Assembly (NCBI GenBank): GCA_001897745.1
Contig: MKUH01000023.1
Coordinates: 62,001 to 126,000, forward strand
Direction: 5' to 3'
Source: Candidatus Accumulibacter sp. 66-26
GTDB taxonomy: Bacteria; Pseudomonadota; Gammaproteobacteria; Burkholderiales; Rhodocyclaceae
Length of the DNA stretch: 64,000 nucleotides
Under the pieces are notes generated by a model. The model saw nothing but the letters and a program-made list of their open reading frames with translations. It did no database searches and was not told the origin of the DNA. Below are positions 9,824-19,951 of this stretch, piece after piece; position 1 is the first letter of the stretch; every line of letters begins with the position of its first letter. The translations under genes were made by a program, and so were the position numbers.

Positions 9824-12683
9824 GGTCCCTCCGACACAGGCCGCGCATCTCGCACCACGCGCAGGCGCTCTCGGTGCCGTGCGCGGGCAGCGGAACGCCG
9901 TCGCGCATGGCGTCGAAGGCGGCGCGCAGACGCTCGCCCTGCGCGACGGCCGCGTGCATCAGGCCGCCGTTCGCATCGTGTTCGTCAGCGGTCTCACGCG
10001 CCCCGTCCTCGCCGGCTGCGACCGTCTCGACGCGCTCGTCGTCGAGCGCGACGTAGGCCGCCTGCGCGCAGTCGCCATGCAGCAGCGCGTACGCAGGCAG
10101 TTGCACGTCGTCGGCCAGGCGGTCGCGCACCTTCTTCGCAGTCTGCGTCTTATAGTCGAGCAGCGACACGCCGGCGGCGCCTGCGTCGATGCGGTCGATG
10201 CGCCCGTACAGCTCGACGCTGTCGCCCGCTGCCAACGGCAGGGCGCGGCTGACCTTGGTTTCGGCCTGCCGCCAGAACCAGCCTTCGGCCTCGCGCCGGC
10301 GCTGCCAGTCGAGATAGGCGGCAAGCCGCTGCTCCCAGCGCAGGCGCCAGCCGACGGCGAGAAAATTCTCCGCGACGGCCGGCGCAAAGACTTCCTCGAC
10401 GCAGGCGCGCAGCGCGTCCAGCGCCGCCGCTTCGGCGAGCGCCGAAACGCGCGGATGGCGCGCGTGGAAGCGTTCGAGCACGCGGTGCACGAGGGCGCCG
10501 TAGTCGCTCTTGTCCATCTCTTCGCTGACCTCGTCGAGTTCGCCTAGGCCAAGCACATGGCGCGCGAAGAAACGATAGGGGCAGGCCACCAGGCTGGCGT
10601 AGCCGCTCACCGAGACACGTTGCGGCAGCAGGGCCGGCGGCGCAGACGGCGCGGAGCGCTGCGCCGGCCCCGGCGCGGTCGCCACGTCGGGCGCCGGCTC
10701 GGGGCGTGCCGGCAGCGGCGCGCGGTGCAGGTCGTCGCCCCACGCCAGCAGGTGCAGCGTCGCCAGCAGATCGAGTTCGGGCGACAGCAGATTGGCTTCG
10801 CCGTCGCGCTCGGCCTGCCAGGTGATACCGACGCGCGGCACGCTGGCGAACAGCAGTTCGAGGTCGCGGCGCAGCGCGCGCTCGGCTTCGAGGCGCGTCG
10901 GTAGCCCCAGCTCGCGCCGCACCGACTGGTTGAAGAAGGCGCCGCCGGCGGCCGGCGCCAGCTGCCGGGCGTCGCCGCCGAGCAGCAGGGCAGCCTCGAA
11001 GCGGCGCAGACAGACGGCGTTGAGCGGCGTCAGCACGATGCTGCTCGACACGCTGGCATCGCGGAAGCTGGCGCCCTCGAGTTCGCGGCCGAGCCAGTCG
11101 CGCCACGCCGCGAAGGAAAACAGCGCGTCGCTGCCGTCGAGTTCCTGGCGGCGCGCGGCGAGCAGTTCGAGCAGCGCCTGCCCGGCGACGTCGGCGAGCA
11201 AGGCCGGGCGCGCGCCGAGCGCTTCGAGCGCCTTGTCGAGGCGATCGAGCCAGCGCGCAAGCGGCGCCGGGCGGGCGCGCAGCAGGCGGCACGCCGCCTC
11301 GACGCGATCGAGCAGGGCGAGCGCATCGCTCTGCGCCAACACGGCGGTACGGACCGCGCCATTGCCGTCGCCCGCCTTCGCGCCGGCGCTCGCACGGCGC
11401 ATTTCGCGCTCCTCGTATTCCAGGACGCAGCGCCGGATGCGCGGCAGGCCGGAACGGACCGAAGCAGCGCGCGTCGCCGCTTCGAGACGCCAGACCGCCG
11501 CCTTCCGCCGCGACTCATCGACATCGGCGAACAAGAAGGGCGATTTACACAGGTCGAGCAGATCGCGATGGTAGGCGCCGCCGGTCGCCGTTTCGAGCAG
11601 CGCATCGAGCGCTGCGGCAGCGCGCGAGGTGGACAGCAGCCAGCCGGTCTCGTCGACGGCGAGGATGCCCTCGCGCTCGAGCAGCGCGCGCACGCGGCGC
11701 GCCGTCAGCCGGTCCTCGGTGATCAGCACGATGCGGCGCAGCCCCTGCGCCAGCCAGTCGGCGACGCGCGCCACGGCGGCCAGCGCCTCGGATTCGCGCC
11801 CGCTCGCCGGCAGCAGTTCGATGCGGCCGGCCAACGGACTCTGCGGCAAGGCTGCACGCAGCGCCGCAGCGCGCTCGTAGAGCGGGGGCGCCTCGCATTC
11901 AGGCCAGGCGGCGGCCAGCGCTGCCATCAGGGGCGTCGCACCGGCGGCGCACGGCGCCGGATGGAAAACGGCGAGCGGCTGGCGTTCGCCGTAGCGGACG
12001 AGAAAATCGCGCTCGGCCGGATCGAGCGCTTCGTCCGGCGCCGCGTCGAGCAGCACGAACAAGGGCCGCCCGGCCTCGGCCGCCAGACGCCCGAGGCGCA
12101 GGCGATAGACGCCGGCCGCGTCGGGGCGCCCGACCGCGGCCAGCGCGCGCCACAATTCATGGACGACGCGCGCCTCGAAGGCGAGCGGCTGCGACGCGCG
12201 CAGGGCGTAGGCGCGCTCCAGCTGCGCGGCGAGTGCGGCTTCGTCGTCGGGCAGGTGCGCCGCCGCCGCGGTCAGTTCATCGAAGAGCGCGGCCATTTCC
12301 GAGGCGATGCCCCACAGGGCGCCCTCATCGAACCACGCGCGCGCGCGCAGCGCCTCGTGCAACAGCACGAGGCGCTCGCTGTCGGCCAGCGGCTCGGGGA
12401 CATCGGGCAGCGCTTCGTTGCCCGCCCAGTGCTTCAGGGTGTCGAACTGCGGCAGCAGGAGCGGCCGCCCGGCAGCGCGCACCAGCGCCTGCCGCAGTTC
12501 GACGCCGATCGGCAGCGCCGGCACGAGGACGAGCAGCGTCGAGAGGTCGGTGCCGAGCCCCCAGGCGGCAGCACGTTCGAGCAGCGCGACGGCGACACGG
12601 TCGAGGAAGCCCTCGTCGGTCGCGAGCGGCGTCGACAGCGTTGCTTCCGGCCAGGGCTCGCCGGCCGGGGGAAAAAGACTCAT
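9813..12683 (-). CDS. addB: AddB-like PD-(D/E)XK nuclease subunit
   Basis: Second subunit of the AddAB-type complex (956 residues). The C-terminal nuclease domain shows VSVSGYASLVACPYRFF, then GALVHRVLERFH, the active-site strand VSLLDYKTQ preceded by ELYGRIDRID, and the terminal ACAWCEMRGLC. One early cysteine (ACPYRFF) and three late ones (C-x2-C-x5-C) are the arrangement known to hold a 4Fe-4S cluster in AddB-family nucleases. The N-terminal two thirds is a degenerate helicase-like region with no Walker A motif that I can see. The ATG follows fdxA by 39 bases on the same strand, so fdxA-addB-addA may be one transcript. Proteins of this type are often annotated only as a probable DNA repair protein in Betaproteobacteria. 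Confidence 0.85.
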   Translation of the reverse strand: MSLFPPAGEPWPEATLSTPLATDEGFLDRVAVALLERAAAWGLGTDLSTLLVLVPALPIGVELRQALVRAAGRPLLLPQFDTLKHWAGNEALPDVPEPLADSERLVLLHEALRARAWFDEGALWGIASEMAALFDELTAAAAHLPDDEAALAAQLERAYALRASQPLAFEARVVHELWRALAAVGRPDAAGVYRLRLGRLAAEAGRPLFVLLDAAPDEALDPAERDFLVRYGERQPLAVFHPAPCAAGATPLMAALAAAWPECEAPPLYERAAALRAALPQSPLAGRIELLPASGRESEALAAVARVADWLAQGLRRIVLITEDRLTARRVRALLEREGILAVDETGWLLSTSRAAAALDALLETATGGAYHRDLLDLCKSPFLFADVDESRRKAAVWRLEAATRAASVRSGLPRIRRCVLEYEEREMRRASAGAKAGDGNGAVRTAVLAQSDALALLDRVEAACRLLRARPAPLARWLDRLDKALEALGARPALLADVAGQALLELLAARRQELDGSDALFSFAAWRDWLGRELEGASFRDASVSSSIVLTPLNAVCLRRFEAALLLGGDARQLAPAAGGAFFNQSVRRELGLPTRLEAERALRRDLELLFASVPRVGITWQAERDGEANLLSPELDLLATLHLLAWGDDLHRAPLPARPEPAPDVATAPGPAQRSAPSAPPALLPQRVSVSGYASLVACPYRFFARHVLGLGELDEVSEEMDKSDYGALVHRVLERFHARHPRVSALAEAAALDALRACVEEVFAPAVAENFLAVGWRLRWEQRLAAYLDWQRRREAEGWFWRQAETKVSRALPLAAGDSVELYGRIDRIDAGAAGVSLLDYKTQTAKKVRDRLADDVQLPAYALLHGDCAQAAYVALDDERVETVAAGEDGARETADEHDANGGLMHAAVAQGERLRAAFDAMRDGVPLPAHGTESACAWCEMRGLCRRDHVG

Positions 12684-12722
12684 GAGGACGCGGAGAAGAT
12701 GCGGTGGAAGCGTAGCGCGCGC

Positions 12723-13046
12723 TCAGCGCTGCAGGTCCTTCAGCTTGTCCGGCTTGTGGTTCCAGTCGTCGGCGTCGGGCAGCGGGTCCTTGCGCTCGGC
12801 GATGACCGGCCAGGTCTTGGACAGTTCGGCGTTGAGCGCGATGAAGTTGCGCTGCGCGTCGGGAACGTCGTCCTCGGCGAAAATCGCTTCGGCCGGGCAC
12901 TCGGGGACGCACAGCGTGCAGTCGATACATTCGTCCGGGTCGATCACCAGAAAATTGGGGCCCTCGCGAAAACAATCGACGGGGCAGACATCAACGCAAT
13001 CGGTGAATTTGCACTTGATGCAGTTTTCGGTAACGACGTAGGCCAT
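12723..13046 (-). CDS. fdxA: 7Fe ferredoxin FdxA
   Basis: Small soluble electron carrier with one 3Fe-4S and one 4Fe-4S cluster, 107 residues, closely resembling Azotobacter vinelandii ferredoxin I in pattern and length. The N-terminal half has [17 protein letters not shown] and the second cluster motif [12 protein letters not shown], with the typical PDECIDC spacing. The C-terminal extension ([23 protein letters not shown]) is also family-typical. The start is ATG 13046, which gives MAYVVTENC as in the family and has a GAGG site upstream; a longer in-frame opening to 13211 has no family similarity. It is divergent from trxA, with about 175 bases of shared promoter region. The electron partner is not evident from the neighbours. 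Confidence 0.96.
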   Translation of the reverse strand: MAYVVTENCIKCKFTDCVDVCPVDCFREGPNFLVIDPDECIDCTLCVPECPAEAIFAEDDVPDAQRNFIALNAELSKTWPVIAERKDPLPDADDWNHKPDKLKDLQR

Positions 13047-13222
13047 TTTTTGCGCCTCGGAAAGTTGGGGCAGAAAACTATAGCGCATTTGCCGCGCATT
13101 TACCGTTTGCGGGGTCTGGCTTGCTTCCCTTGCCGGTTTTTTTTCGCTAGGATAGCCCGGCTGAAGAATTAAAACCCCTTCCCGTTTCAAATCCCATTCC
13201 AGATTCCGCAAGAGGCTTTTTG

Positions 13223-13549
13223 ATGAGCGAACACATCCATTACGTAACCGACGACAGCTTTGGCACCGAAGTGCTGCAATCGCAGCAGCCGGTCCTGGTC
13301 GACTACTGGGCCGAATGGTGCGGTCCGTGCAAGATGATCGCCCCGATCCTCGACGAGATCGCCAACGAATATGCCGGAAAACTGAAGGTCGCCAAGCTGA
13401 ACATCGACGACAACCAGAAGACGCCGGCCAACTACGGCATCCGCGGCATCCCGACGCTGATGCTCTTCAAGAACGGCAACATCGAGGCCACCAAGGTCGG
13501 CGCGCTCTCCAAATCGCAGCTCACCGCCTTCATTGACAGCAATCTCTAA
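13223..13549 (+). CDS. trxA: thioredoxin 1
   Basis: Cytosolic disulfide reductase of 108 residues with the active site [10 protein letters not shown] and the cis-proline stretch [11 protein letters not shown], both invariant in TrxA. It reduces ribonucleotide reductase, PAPS reductase and oxidised proteins using thioredoxin reductase. I start it at ATG 13223, which has an AGAGG ribosome site seven bases upstream; a TTG one codon earlier is possible but unnecessary. The gene precedes rho, the conserved trxA-rho order of many beta- and gammaproteobacteria, with a 199-base gap containing a long-range inverted repeat. Confidence 0.97.
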   Translation: MSEHIHYVTDDSFGTEVLQSQQPVLVDYWAEWCGPCKMIAPILDEIANEYAGKLKVAKLNIDDNQKTPANYGIRGIPTLMLFKNGNIEATKVGALSKSQLTAFIDSNL

Positions 13550-13562
13550 AGCCGTTAGGCTC

Positions 13563-13631
13563 CGCCTGAAAGTTCGCCTCGCACCGCGCCGGATAAGAAC
13601 CACCAACAGGCCCCCGCAGGACTTTCAGGCG
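13563..13631 (+). promoter_or_regulatory. inverted repeat in the rho leader
   Basis: Eleven-base arms CGCCTGAAAGT (13563-13573) and ACTTTCAGGCG (13621-13631) enclose 47 bases in the trxA-rho gap. No U-tract follows, so it is not a simple terminator. In Escherichia coli rho is autoregulated through its leader; a similar role here is an inference from position. Confidence 0.45.
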
Positions 13632-13748
13632 TAATCACCTCCCGCAGCACCGATCCGGCAAGACCCCCGCATACCCCAAGCACCCTACGCGTCTTCTCGC
13701 GACCCGCGCCCGGCGCATCCTGTTCTTCCCCCTCTCTCCTCTGCGCAA

Positions 13749-15005
<1,257 letters not shown>

Positions 15006-15107
15006 ACGCCGGCGCATTGCAATATCCCGAAAAACCGAGGATAATGCCGCGTTCCATGGGGCCGGTCACAACCGCCGGCCGAGTCGAGACTTACAGGAAG
15101 ACACACG

Positions 15108-15323
15108 ATGAAACCCGAAGGCCATCCCGAATACAACGAAATCCAGGTGACCTGCTCCTGCGGCAACACCTTCGCGACCAAGTCGACGATGAAGAAAGCG
15201 CTGCACGTTGAAGTGTGCTCGGCCTGCCATCCGTTCTACACCGGCAAGCAGAAGATCGTCGACACCGCCGGCCGCGTCGAGAAGTTCAACCAGAAGTACG
15301 GCGCGATGCGCAAGTCGGCCTAA
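15108..15323 (+). CDS. rpmE: 50S ribosomal protein L31, zinc-binding form
   Basis: Ribosomal protein L31, 71 residues. Four cysteines (CSCGNTF at 16-18 and CSACHPFY at 37-40) mark the zinc-containing C+ type, as opposed to the zinc-free paralogue made under zinc starvation. C-terminal motifs [20 protein letters not shown] match the family. A ribosome site AGGAAG lies about 10 bases before ATG. A strong terminator follows 45 bases after the stop. Confidence 0.97.
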   Translation: MKPEGHPEYNEIQVTCSCGNTFATKSTMKKALHVEVCSACHPFYTGKQKIVDTAGRVEKFNQKYGAMRKSA

Positions 15324-15365
15324 GCACGGGCCGCAACAAGCGAGTCACCCTAGTAGACTCGACAG

Positions 15366-15392
15366 AAAAGGCAGCCCGACGGCTGCCTTTTT
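15366..15392 (+). terminator. intrinsic terminator of rpmE
   Basis: Seven-bp GC stem GGCAGCC / GGCTGCC (15370-15376 and 15381-15387) with a CGAC tetraloop, flanked by AAAA on the 5' side and TTTTTC on the 3' side. A textbook Rho-independent terminator, 45 bases past the rpmE stop. Confidence 0.88.
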
Positions 15393-15454
15393 CATTTTCC
15401 GCAGCGTTCCCGCGTTCTCGCACCATCGGCAACAACAACAGTCAGGCGCCAGCG

Positions 15455-17146
15455 ATGCCCGTACGACCCGACGACAGTCACTCCCGAGGAATCGCCCTGC
15501 CGCCGCACGGCTGGGGACTCGTTCTTCTTCTCGTTCTCTACATCCTGCCCGGACTGATCGGCCACGATCCCTGGAAGGTCGACGACGCGGTGACGATCGG
15601 CGTCGTGCATTCCATGCTGCGCGACGGCCACTGGCTGATGCCGCACCTCGCCGGCCAGCCCTACCCCGATGCCCCGTTCTACTACTGGATCGCGGCGGCC
15701 TCGGGCCAGCTCTTTTCCTGGCTGCTGCCGCTGCACGACGCCGCGCGGCTGGCGAGCGGCGCCCTGACGCTGCTCGCGCTCGGCTTCATCCTGCTCGCCA
15801 CGCGCGAACTGCACGGCCGCGAGAATGCCGCCGCTGGCCCTCTGATCCTGGCCGGCAGCATCGGCTTCCTGTTCCACGCGCACGAGGCACAGCCCATGCT
15901 GGCCGCCCTCACCGCGCACACCGCCGCCTACTGGGGGCTGACGCTGCTCGCCCGCCGGCCGCGCGCCGGCGGGCTGATCTTCGGCGGCGCAGCCGGCTTC
16001 GCCTTCCTCGCCAACGGCTTGATCACGACGCTGGCCCTGCTGCCGATCGCCCTCTTCGCCGGAATCCATGCGAGCAACCGGAAACAGGCGCTCGGCGCGC
16101 TGCTCGCCGGCCTGTTGCCGGCGCTCGCGCTGCCTGCGCTGTGGCTGCTTCCCGTGCTCGACGTCGCGCCCGAGTACTTCGCTGCGTTCTGGCAGGGCGA
16201 ACTGCGGGCGCCGGCCAGCGAGGTATCGATCTGGCACAACGTCTGGCAATACCTCGAACTGCTGCCGTGGTACGCGTGGCCGGCGCTGCCGCTCGCCGCA
16301 TGGACGCTGTGGCGCCGACGCCGCGCCCTGGGCAGCGCTCCGGTCGCCCTCCCCCTTGCCGCCTTCGCCATCATGCTGCTGATCCTCGGCCTCTGTTTCA
16401 GCGCGCGCAGCGCGCCGACGCTGCTGCTGCTGCCGCCGCTGGTCCTGCTCGCGGCGCCCGGTCCCGCCATCCTGCGCCGCGGCGCGGCCAACGCCTTCGA
16501 CTGGTTCGGGATGATCACCTTCAGCCTGTTCGCCGTGCTCGCCTGGGTCGGCTGGAGCGCGATGGTCTTCGACTGGCCGGCGCGCCTCGCGCGTCAGGTC
16601 GTCCGCCTGGAGCCGGGCTTCGTCGGACACTTCAGCCTGCCGGCCTTCGCCGTCGCCCTGCTGGCGACGCTGGCCTGGTGCTGGCTGATCGCCAGCAGCC
16701 CGCGTTCGCCGATGCGCGGCGTCACCCACTGGATGGCCGGCGTCACCCTCTTCTGGCTGCTCATCGCCATGCTCTGGATGCCGTGGATCGATTACGGCAA
16801 GACCTATCGCCCGCTTTCCGGCGAACTCGCCCGGGCGATGCCGGCCAAGCACGGGTGCATCGCCAGCGACCTGCCGCGCGCGACGCTCGCCTCGCTCGAC
16901 TACTTCAATGGAATCCGCACGCTGCCCATCGCGAGCTCCGCCGGCAAGCGCTGCGACTGGCGGCTAACTCCCGGCACCGGCGTCGAGGACGGCGCGCCGC
17001 GCGGCGCCAAGTGGCGCAAGGTGTGGGAAGGCGGCCGACCGAGCGACCGCCGGGGGAAACTCTATCTCTACCGGCGGGAAGCGGCGGCGCCCGAAACAAG
17101 CGCCGGGAAAGACGACGGAGAATCCGGCGAGCACGCCGCCGGATAG
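15455..17146 (+). CDS. ArnT-like (GT39/GT83-type) membrane glycosyltransferase
   Basis: Polytopic inner-membrane protein of about 563 residues resembling ArnT/PMT-type transferases, which move a sugar from a polyprenyl-phosphate donor to a periplasmic acceptor. After the first transmembrane segment (GLVLLLVLYILPGLIG) comes the acidic loop DPWKVDDAVTIGVVHSML, where this superfamily keeps its catalytic aspartates, then PYPDAPFYYW. About ten further hydrophobic helices follow, and a soluble C-terminal part with LARAMPAKHGCIAS. The ATG at 15455 puts only a short polar N-terminus before the first helix; the ribosome site is weak. It lies alone between rpmE and the convergent bfr. The last 30 residues are rich in charged and alanine residues. 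The substrate (lipid A, protein or glycan) is unknown. Confidence 0.75.
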   Translation: MPVRPDDSHSRGIALPPHGWGLVLLLVLYILPGLIGHDPWKVDDAVTIGVVHSMLRDGHWLMPHLAGQPYPDAPFYYWIAAASGQLFSWLLPLHDAARLASGALTLLALGFILLATRELHGRENAAAGPLILAGSIGFLFHAHEAQPMLAALTAHTAAYWGLTLLARRPRAGGLIFGGAAGFAFLANGLITTLALLPIALFAGIHASNRKQALGALLAGLLPALALPALWLLPVLDVAPEYFAAFWQGELRAPASEVSIWHNVWQYLELLPWYAWPALPLAAWTLWRRRRALGSAPVALPLAAFAIMLLILGLCFSARSAPTLLLLPPLVLLAAPGPAILRRGAANAFDWFGMITFSLFAVLAWVGWSAMVFDWPARLARQVVRLEPGFVGHFSLPAFAVALLATLAWCWLIASSPRSPMRGVTHWMAGVTLFWLLIAMLWMPWIDYGKTYRPLSGELARAMPAKHGCIASDLPRATLASLDYFNGIRTLPIASSAGKRCDWRLTPGTGVEDGAPRGAKWRKVWEGGRPSDRRGKLYLYRREAAAPETSAGKDDGESGEHAAG

Positions 17147-17148
17147 GC

Positions 17149-17175
17149 AAAAAAAGCCGCTGCGCAGGCAAGCGG
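17149..17175 (-). terminator. terminator of bfr (minus strand)
   Basis: On the minus strand CCGCT and AGCGG arms (17171-17175 and 17057+100 to 17161) close a short hairpin followed by CTTTTTTT. It lies about 70 bases past the bfr stop and three bases past the stop of the convergent glycosyltransferase. Confidence 0.6.
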
Positions 17176-17246
17176 AAAAGCACCGGACGGGACGCCACAC
17201 CGCCCGGGGAGCCGGCGGCGCAAACGCGCCACCTCCCGGCCCACCC

Positions 17247-17729
17247 TCAGCTGGCGACGCCGCCCATCTGCGACTGCAGGTAGTTCTTCAATCCGATCAT
17301 GTCGATCAACCCGATCTGCTGCTCCAGCCAGTGGGCATGGTCCTCCTCGGTGTCGTCGAGCATCTTTTCGAGCATCTCGCGCGTCACGTAGTCGCCGAGC
17401 GCTTCGCAGCGCGCGATCACCTGCTTCAGTTCGGCCACCACCTGGTACTCGACGGCGAGATCGTTCTTCAGCATCTCGGGCACGTCCTTGCCGATATTGA
17501 GCGGCGAGGACGGGACGCCGATCGGCGTGCCGTCGAGAAAGAGGATGCGCTTGATCAGCCAGTCGGCGTGCTCGGTTTCATCCTGCATTTCGTGGAAGAC
17601 GCGCGCGAACAGCTTCTGATAGCCCCAATTCTCGTACATCCGGGCATGGATGAAGTACTGGTCGCGCGCCATCAACTCGCCGGCCAGCAGGCCGTTCAGC
17701 ATCCCGATGATTTCCTTGTTGCCCTTCAT
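17247..17729 (-). CDS. bfr: bacterioferritin-family protein lacking the haem-ligand Met52
   Basis: Iron-storage ferritin of the 24-mer bacterioferritin family, 160 residues. Aligning by eye with E. coli Bfr, the ferroxidase ligands are kept: Glu18, Glu51, His54, Glu94, and the Glu/His of DDTEEDH near 127-131. Position 52, the methionine that ligates the inter-subunit haem, is threonine (sequence DETEHAD). Such haem-ligand-less subunits are known from two-subunit bacterioferritins, for example the BfrA/BfrB type in Neisseria and pseudomonads, so a second bfr elsewhere in the genome is expected. A GAGGGGA site precedes ATG. It begins 10 bases after the orn stop, so the two are likely co-transcribed. 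Confidence 0.93.
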   Translation of the reverse strand: MKGNKEIIGMLNGLLAGELMARDQYFIHARMYENWGYQKLFARVFHEMQDETEHADWLIKRILFLDGTPIGVPSSPLNIGKDVPEMLKNDLAVEYQVVAELKQVIARCEALGDYVTREMLEKMLDDTEEDHAHWLEQQIGLIDMIGLKNYLQSQMGGVAS

Positions 17730-17739
17730 GGCTATCCCC

Positions 17740-18285
17740 TCAAAGCTTGATGAAATGTTCGCGGTAGTACTTGAGTTCCGCGATCGACTCGCGGATGTCG
17801 GCCAGCGCCGTGTGGTCGGCCTTCTTCACGAAGCCCTTGACCACCTCCGGCTTCCAGCGCCGGCACAGTTCCTTGAGCGTACTCACGTCGAGGTTGCGGT
17901 AGTGGAACCAGGCCTCGAGCTGCGGCATGTAGCGCACCATGAAACGGCGGTCCTGACCGATCGAATTGCCGCACATCGGCGTCGCGCGCTGCGGCACGTA
18001 TTCCTGCATGAAAGCCAGCGCCGCCGCTTCTACCGCCGCCTCGTCCAGCGTAGACGCGCGCACCTTCTCGATCAAGCCGGAGCGGCCGTGCGTCGCCTTG
18101 TTCCAGTCGTCCATCGCATCGAGCTGGGCGTCGCTCTGATGCACGACCCAGACCGGCGATTCGGCGATCGTCGCGAGATCGCTGTCGGTGACGACCATCG
18201 CCAGTTCGATGATGCGCTCGTTCTCGGGTTCCAGGCCGGTCATTTCCATGTCCAGCCAAACAAGGTGGTTTGCGTCCTGTGCCAT
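17740..18285 (-). CDS. orn: oligoribonuclease
   Basis: DEDDh 3'-5' exoribonuclease that degrades dinucleotides to mononucleotides, including pGpG from c-di-GMP turnover; 181 residues, the family length. Asp12 and Glu14 of [11 protein letters not shown], the central QDRRFM aspartate, and the H-x4-D motif in ADHTALADI form the metal site. ATG at 18285 is followed directly by the conserved core. It is divergent from the M48 peptidase gene with only 44 bases between, so both promoters are packed together or overlap upstream coding sequence. The downstream gene is bfr, 10 bases away. The c-di-GMP link may matter because a diguanylate cyclase lies at 58 kb. Confidence 0.96.
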   Translation of the reverse strand: MAQDANHLVWLDMEMTGLEPENERIIELAMVVTDSDLATIAESPVWVVHQSDAQLDAMDDWNKATHGRSGLIEKVRASTLDEAAVEAAALAFMQEYVPQRATPMCGNSIGQDRRFMVRYMPQLEAWFHYRNLDVSTLKELCRRWKPEVVKGFVKKADHTALADIRESIAELKYYREHFIKL

Positions 18286-18329
18286 ATAATCCGTCTGAAC
18301 TCAGTAAAACGACATTCTGTCACAGCTCG

Positions 18330-19592
18330 ATGACCATTTACCCCAGCCAATCGCTCGCCGCCGCCTTCTCGACCGCCTTTCTTGCCGCCCTCGCCGTGAT
18401 GGTCGTCCTTCGCCTGTGGCTGGCGCGGCGGCAGATTGCGCACGTCGGCGCCAAGCGCGCGGCCGTGCCCGCACAGTTTTCCGGCCGGATCGAACTCGCC
18501 GCGCACCAGAAGGCCGCCGACTACACCGTCGCGCGCACGCGCTTCGGCATGCTCGCGCTCGGCCTCGAAGTGCTGGTCCTGCTCGCTTTCACCCTCGGCG
18601 GCGGCCTGCAGGCCCTGCACGAATTCTGGAACGCCCGCCTCGACGGCCTGCCCTACGGCATCGCGCTGATCTTCAGCGTGATGGCGATTTCCGGCGTCAT
18701 CGATCTGCCGTTCGCGCTCTACCGCCAGTTCGTCATCGAAGAGAAGTTCGGCTTCAACCGCATGACGCTCGGCCTGTTCTTCGCCGACCTCGCCAAGCAG
18801 ACCGCCCTCGGCGCGCTGATCGGCGCTCCGGTGCTGCTCGCCGTGCTCTGGCTGATGGCGCGGATGGGCAGCCTGTGGTGGCTCTACGTGTGGTTGTTCT
18901 GGTGCGCCTTCAACCTGCTGATCCTGTTCATCTATCCGACCTGGATCGCGCCGCTCTTCAACAAGTTCGCGCCGCTCGACGACGCCCCGCTCAAGGCCCG
19001 TATCGAAGCCCTGCTGGCGCGCTGCGGCTTCGCCAGTTCGGGGCTCTTCGTGATGGACGGATCAAAGCGTTCGAGCCACGGCAACGCCTACTTCACCGGC
19101 TTCGGGAAGAACAAGCGCATCGTCTTCTTCGACACCCTGCTCGGCCGCCTGCAGCCGACCGAGATCGAAGCCGTGCTCGCCCATGAACTCGGCCATTTCA
19201 GCCACCGCCACGTCCTCAAGCGCATCGCGCTGATGTTCGCCCTATCGCTCGCCTTTCTCGCCGCGCTCGGCCAGCTGATCGACGCCGAGTGGTTCTTCAA
19301 CGGACTCGGCGTGCACGCCCAGAACACGGCGCTGGCACTGATCCTTTTTTTCCTCGTCGTGCCGGTGTTCACCTTCCTGCTCACGCCGCTGATGAGCCTG
19401 CTGTCGCGCCGTCACGAATTCGAGGCCGACCGCTATGCCGCCGCGCACGCCTCGGCGAACGATCTCGTCCAGGCTTTGGTCAAACTGTACGAGGACAACG
19501 CCTCGACGCTGACGCCCGATCCTCTGCACTCGCTGTTCTACGACTCGCACCCGCCCGCCGCCTTGCGTATCGCCCGGCTACAGGGCAATTGA
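18330..19592 (+). CDS. M48 (Ste24-like) membrane metallopeptidase
   Basis: Integral-membrane zinc endopeptidase, 420 residues, with the Ste24/CAAX-protease architecture: several N-terminal helices, the conserved FGFNRMTLGLFFADL and YPTWIAPLFNKF, then MDGSKRSSHGNAYFTGFG. The zinc motif is HELGH (285-289) and the downstream zinc ligand lies in HEFEADRYA (362-370). Further helices flank the zinc site. Bacterial members take part in membrane-protein quality control; prenylated substrates are not expected. The ATG at 18330 gives a normal N-terminus; an in-frame ATG 20 codons earlier overlaps orn and is unlikely. The next gene starts 29 bases downstream. Confidence 0.93.
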   Translation: MTIYPSQSLAAAFSTAFLAALAVMVVLRLWLARRQIAHVGAKRAAVPAQFSGRIELAAHQKAADYTVARTRFGMLALGLEVLVLLAFTLGGGLQALHEFWNARLDGLPYGIALIFSVMAISGVIDLPFALYRQFVIEEKFGFNRMTLGLFFADLAKQTALGALIGAPVLLAVLWLMARMGSLWWLYVWLFWCAFNLLILFIYPTWIAPLFNKFAPLDDAPLKARIEALLARCGFASSGLFVMDGSKRSSHGNAYFTGFGKNKRIVFFDTLLGRLQPTEIEAVLAHELGHFSHRHVLKRIALMFALSLAFLAALGQLIDAEWFFNGLGVHAQNTALALILFFLVVPVFTFLLTPLMSLLSRRHEFEADRYAAAHASANDLVQALVKLYEDNASTLTPDPLHSLFYDSHPPAALRIARLQGN

Positions 19593-19621
19593 TCGAACGA
19601 CTCGACGATTTGGATACCGTC

Positions 19622-19951
19622 ATGGAAACGCTGGCTCATGAGCATTGCCGGGCGCTGCGCGGCGCCGAGCACCGGCTCGCGCCGGAGGCGGCGCAGGCGC
19701 TGCTCGACGAATTGCCGGGCTGGTCGCTCGTTGATGATCGCCTGTGCCGCGAGTTCCGCTTCGCCGACTACAAGGCGACCATGCTCTTCGTGAACACCGC
19801 GGCCTGTCTCGCCGAACGCGAAAACCACCATCCGGACCTCGAAGTCGGCTACAGCCGCGTCAAGGTCAGCTACAGCACGCACGACGTCGGCGGCCTCTCG
19901 CGCAACGACTTCATCTGCGCGGCAAAACTCGAGGCTCTGACAAACTTTTGA
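19622..19951 (+). CDS. phhB: 4a-hydroxytetrahydrobiopterin dehydratase (PCD/DCoH)
   Basis: Pterin-4a-carbinolamine dehydratase, 109 residues, which recycles the tetrahydropterin cofactor after phenylalanine hydroxylase and also occurs in organisms without that enzyme. The signature ENHHPDLEVGYSRVKVS with the active-site histidines and the later STHDVGGLSRNDF are intact, as is WSLVDD at the N-terminal strand. No phenylalanine hydroxylase is nearby. The stop codon overlaps the TTG start of rsgA (TTGA), indicating coupling. It follows the M48 peptidase by 29 bases, so the three may form an operon. Confidence 0.93.
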   Translation: METLAHEHCRALRGAEHRLAPEAAQALLDELPGWSLVDDRLCREFRFADYKATMLFVNTAACLAERENHHPDLEVGYSRVKVSYSTHDVGGLSRNDFICAAKLEALTNF

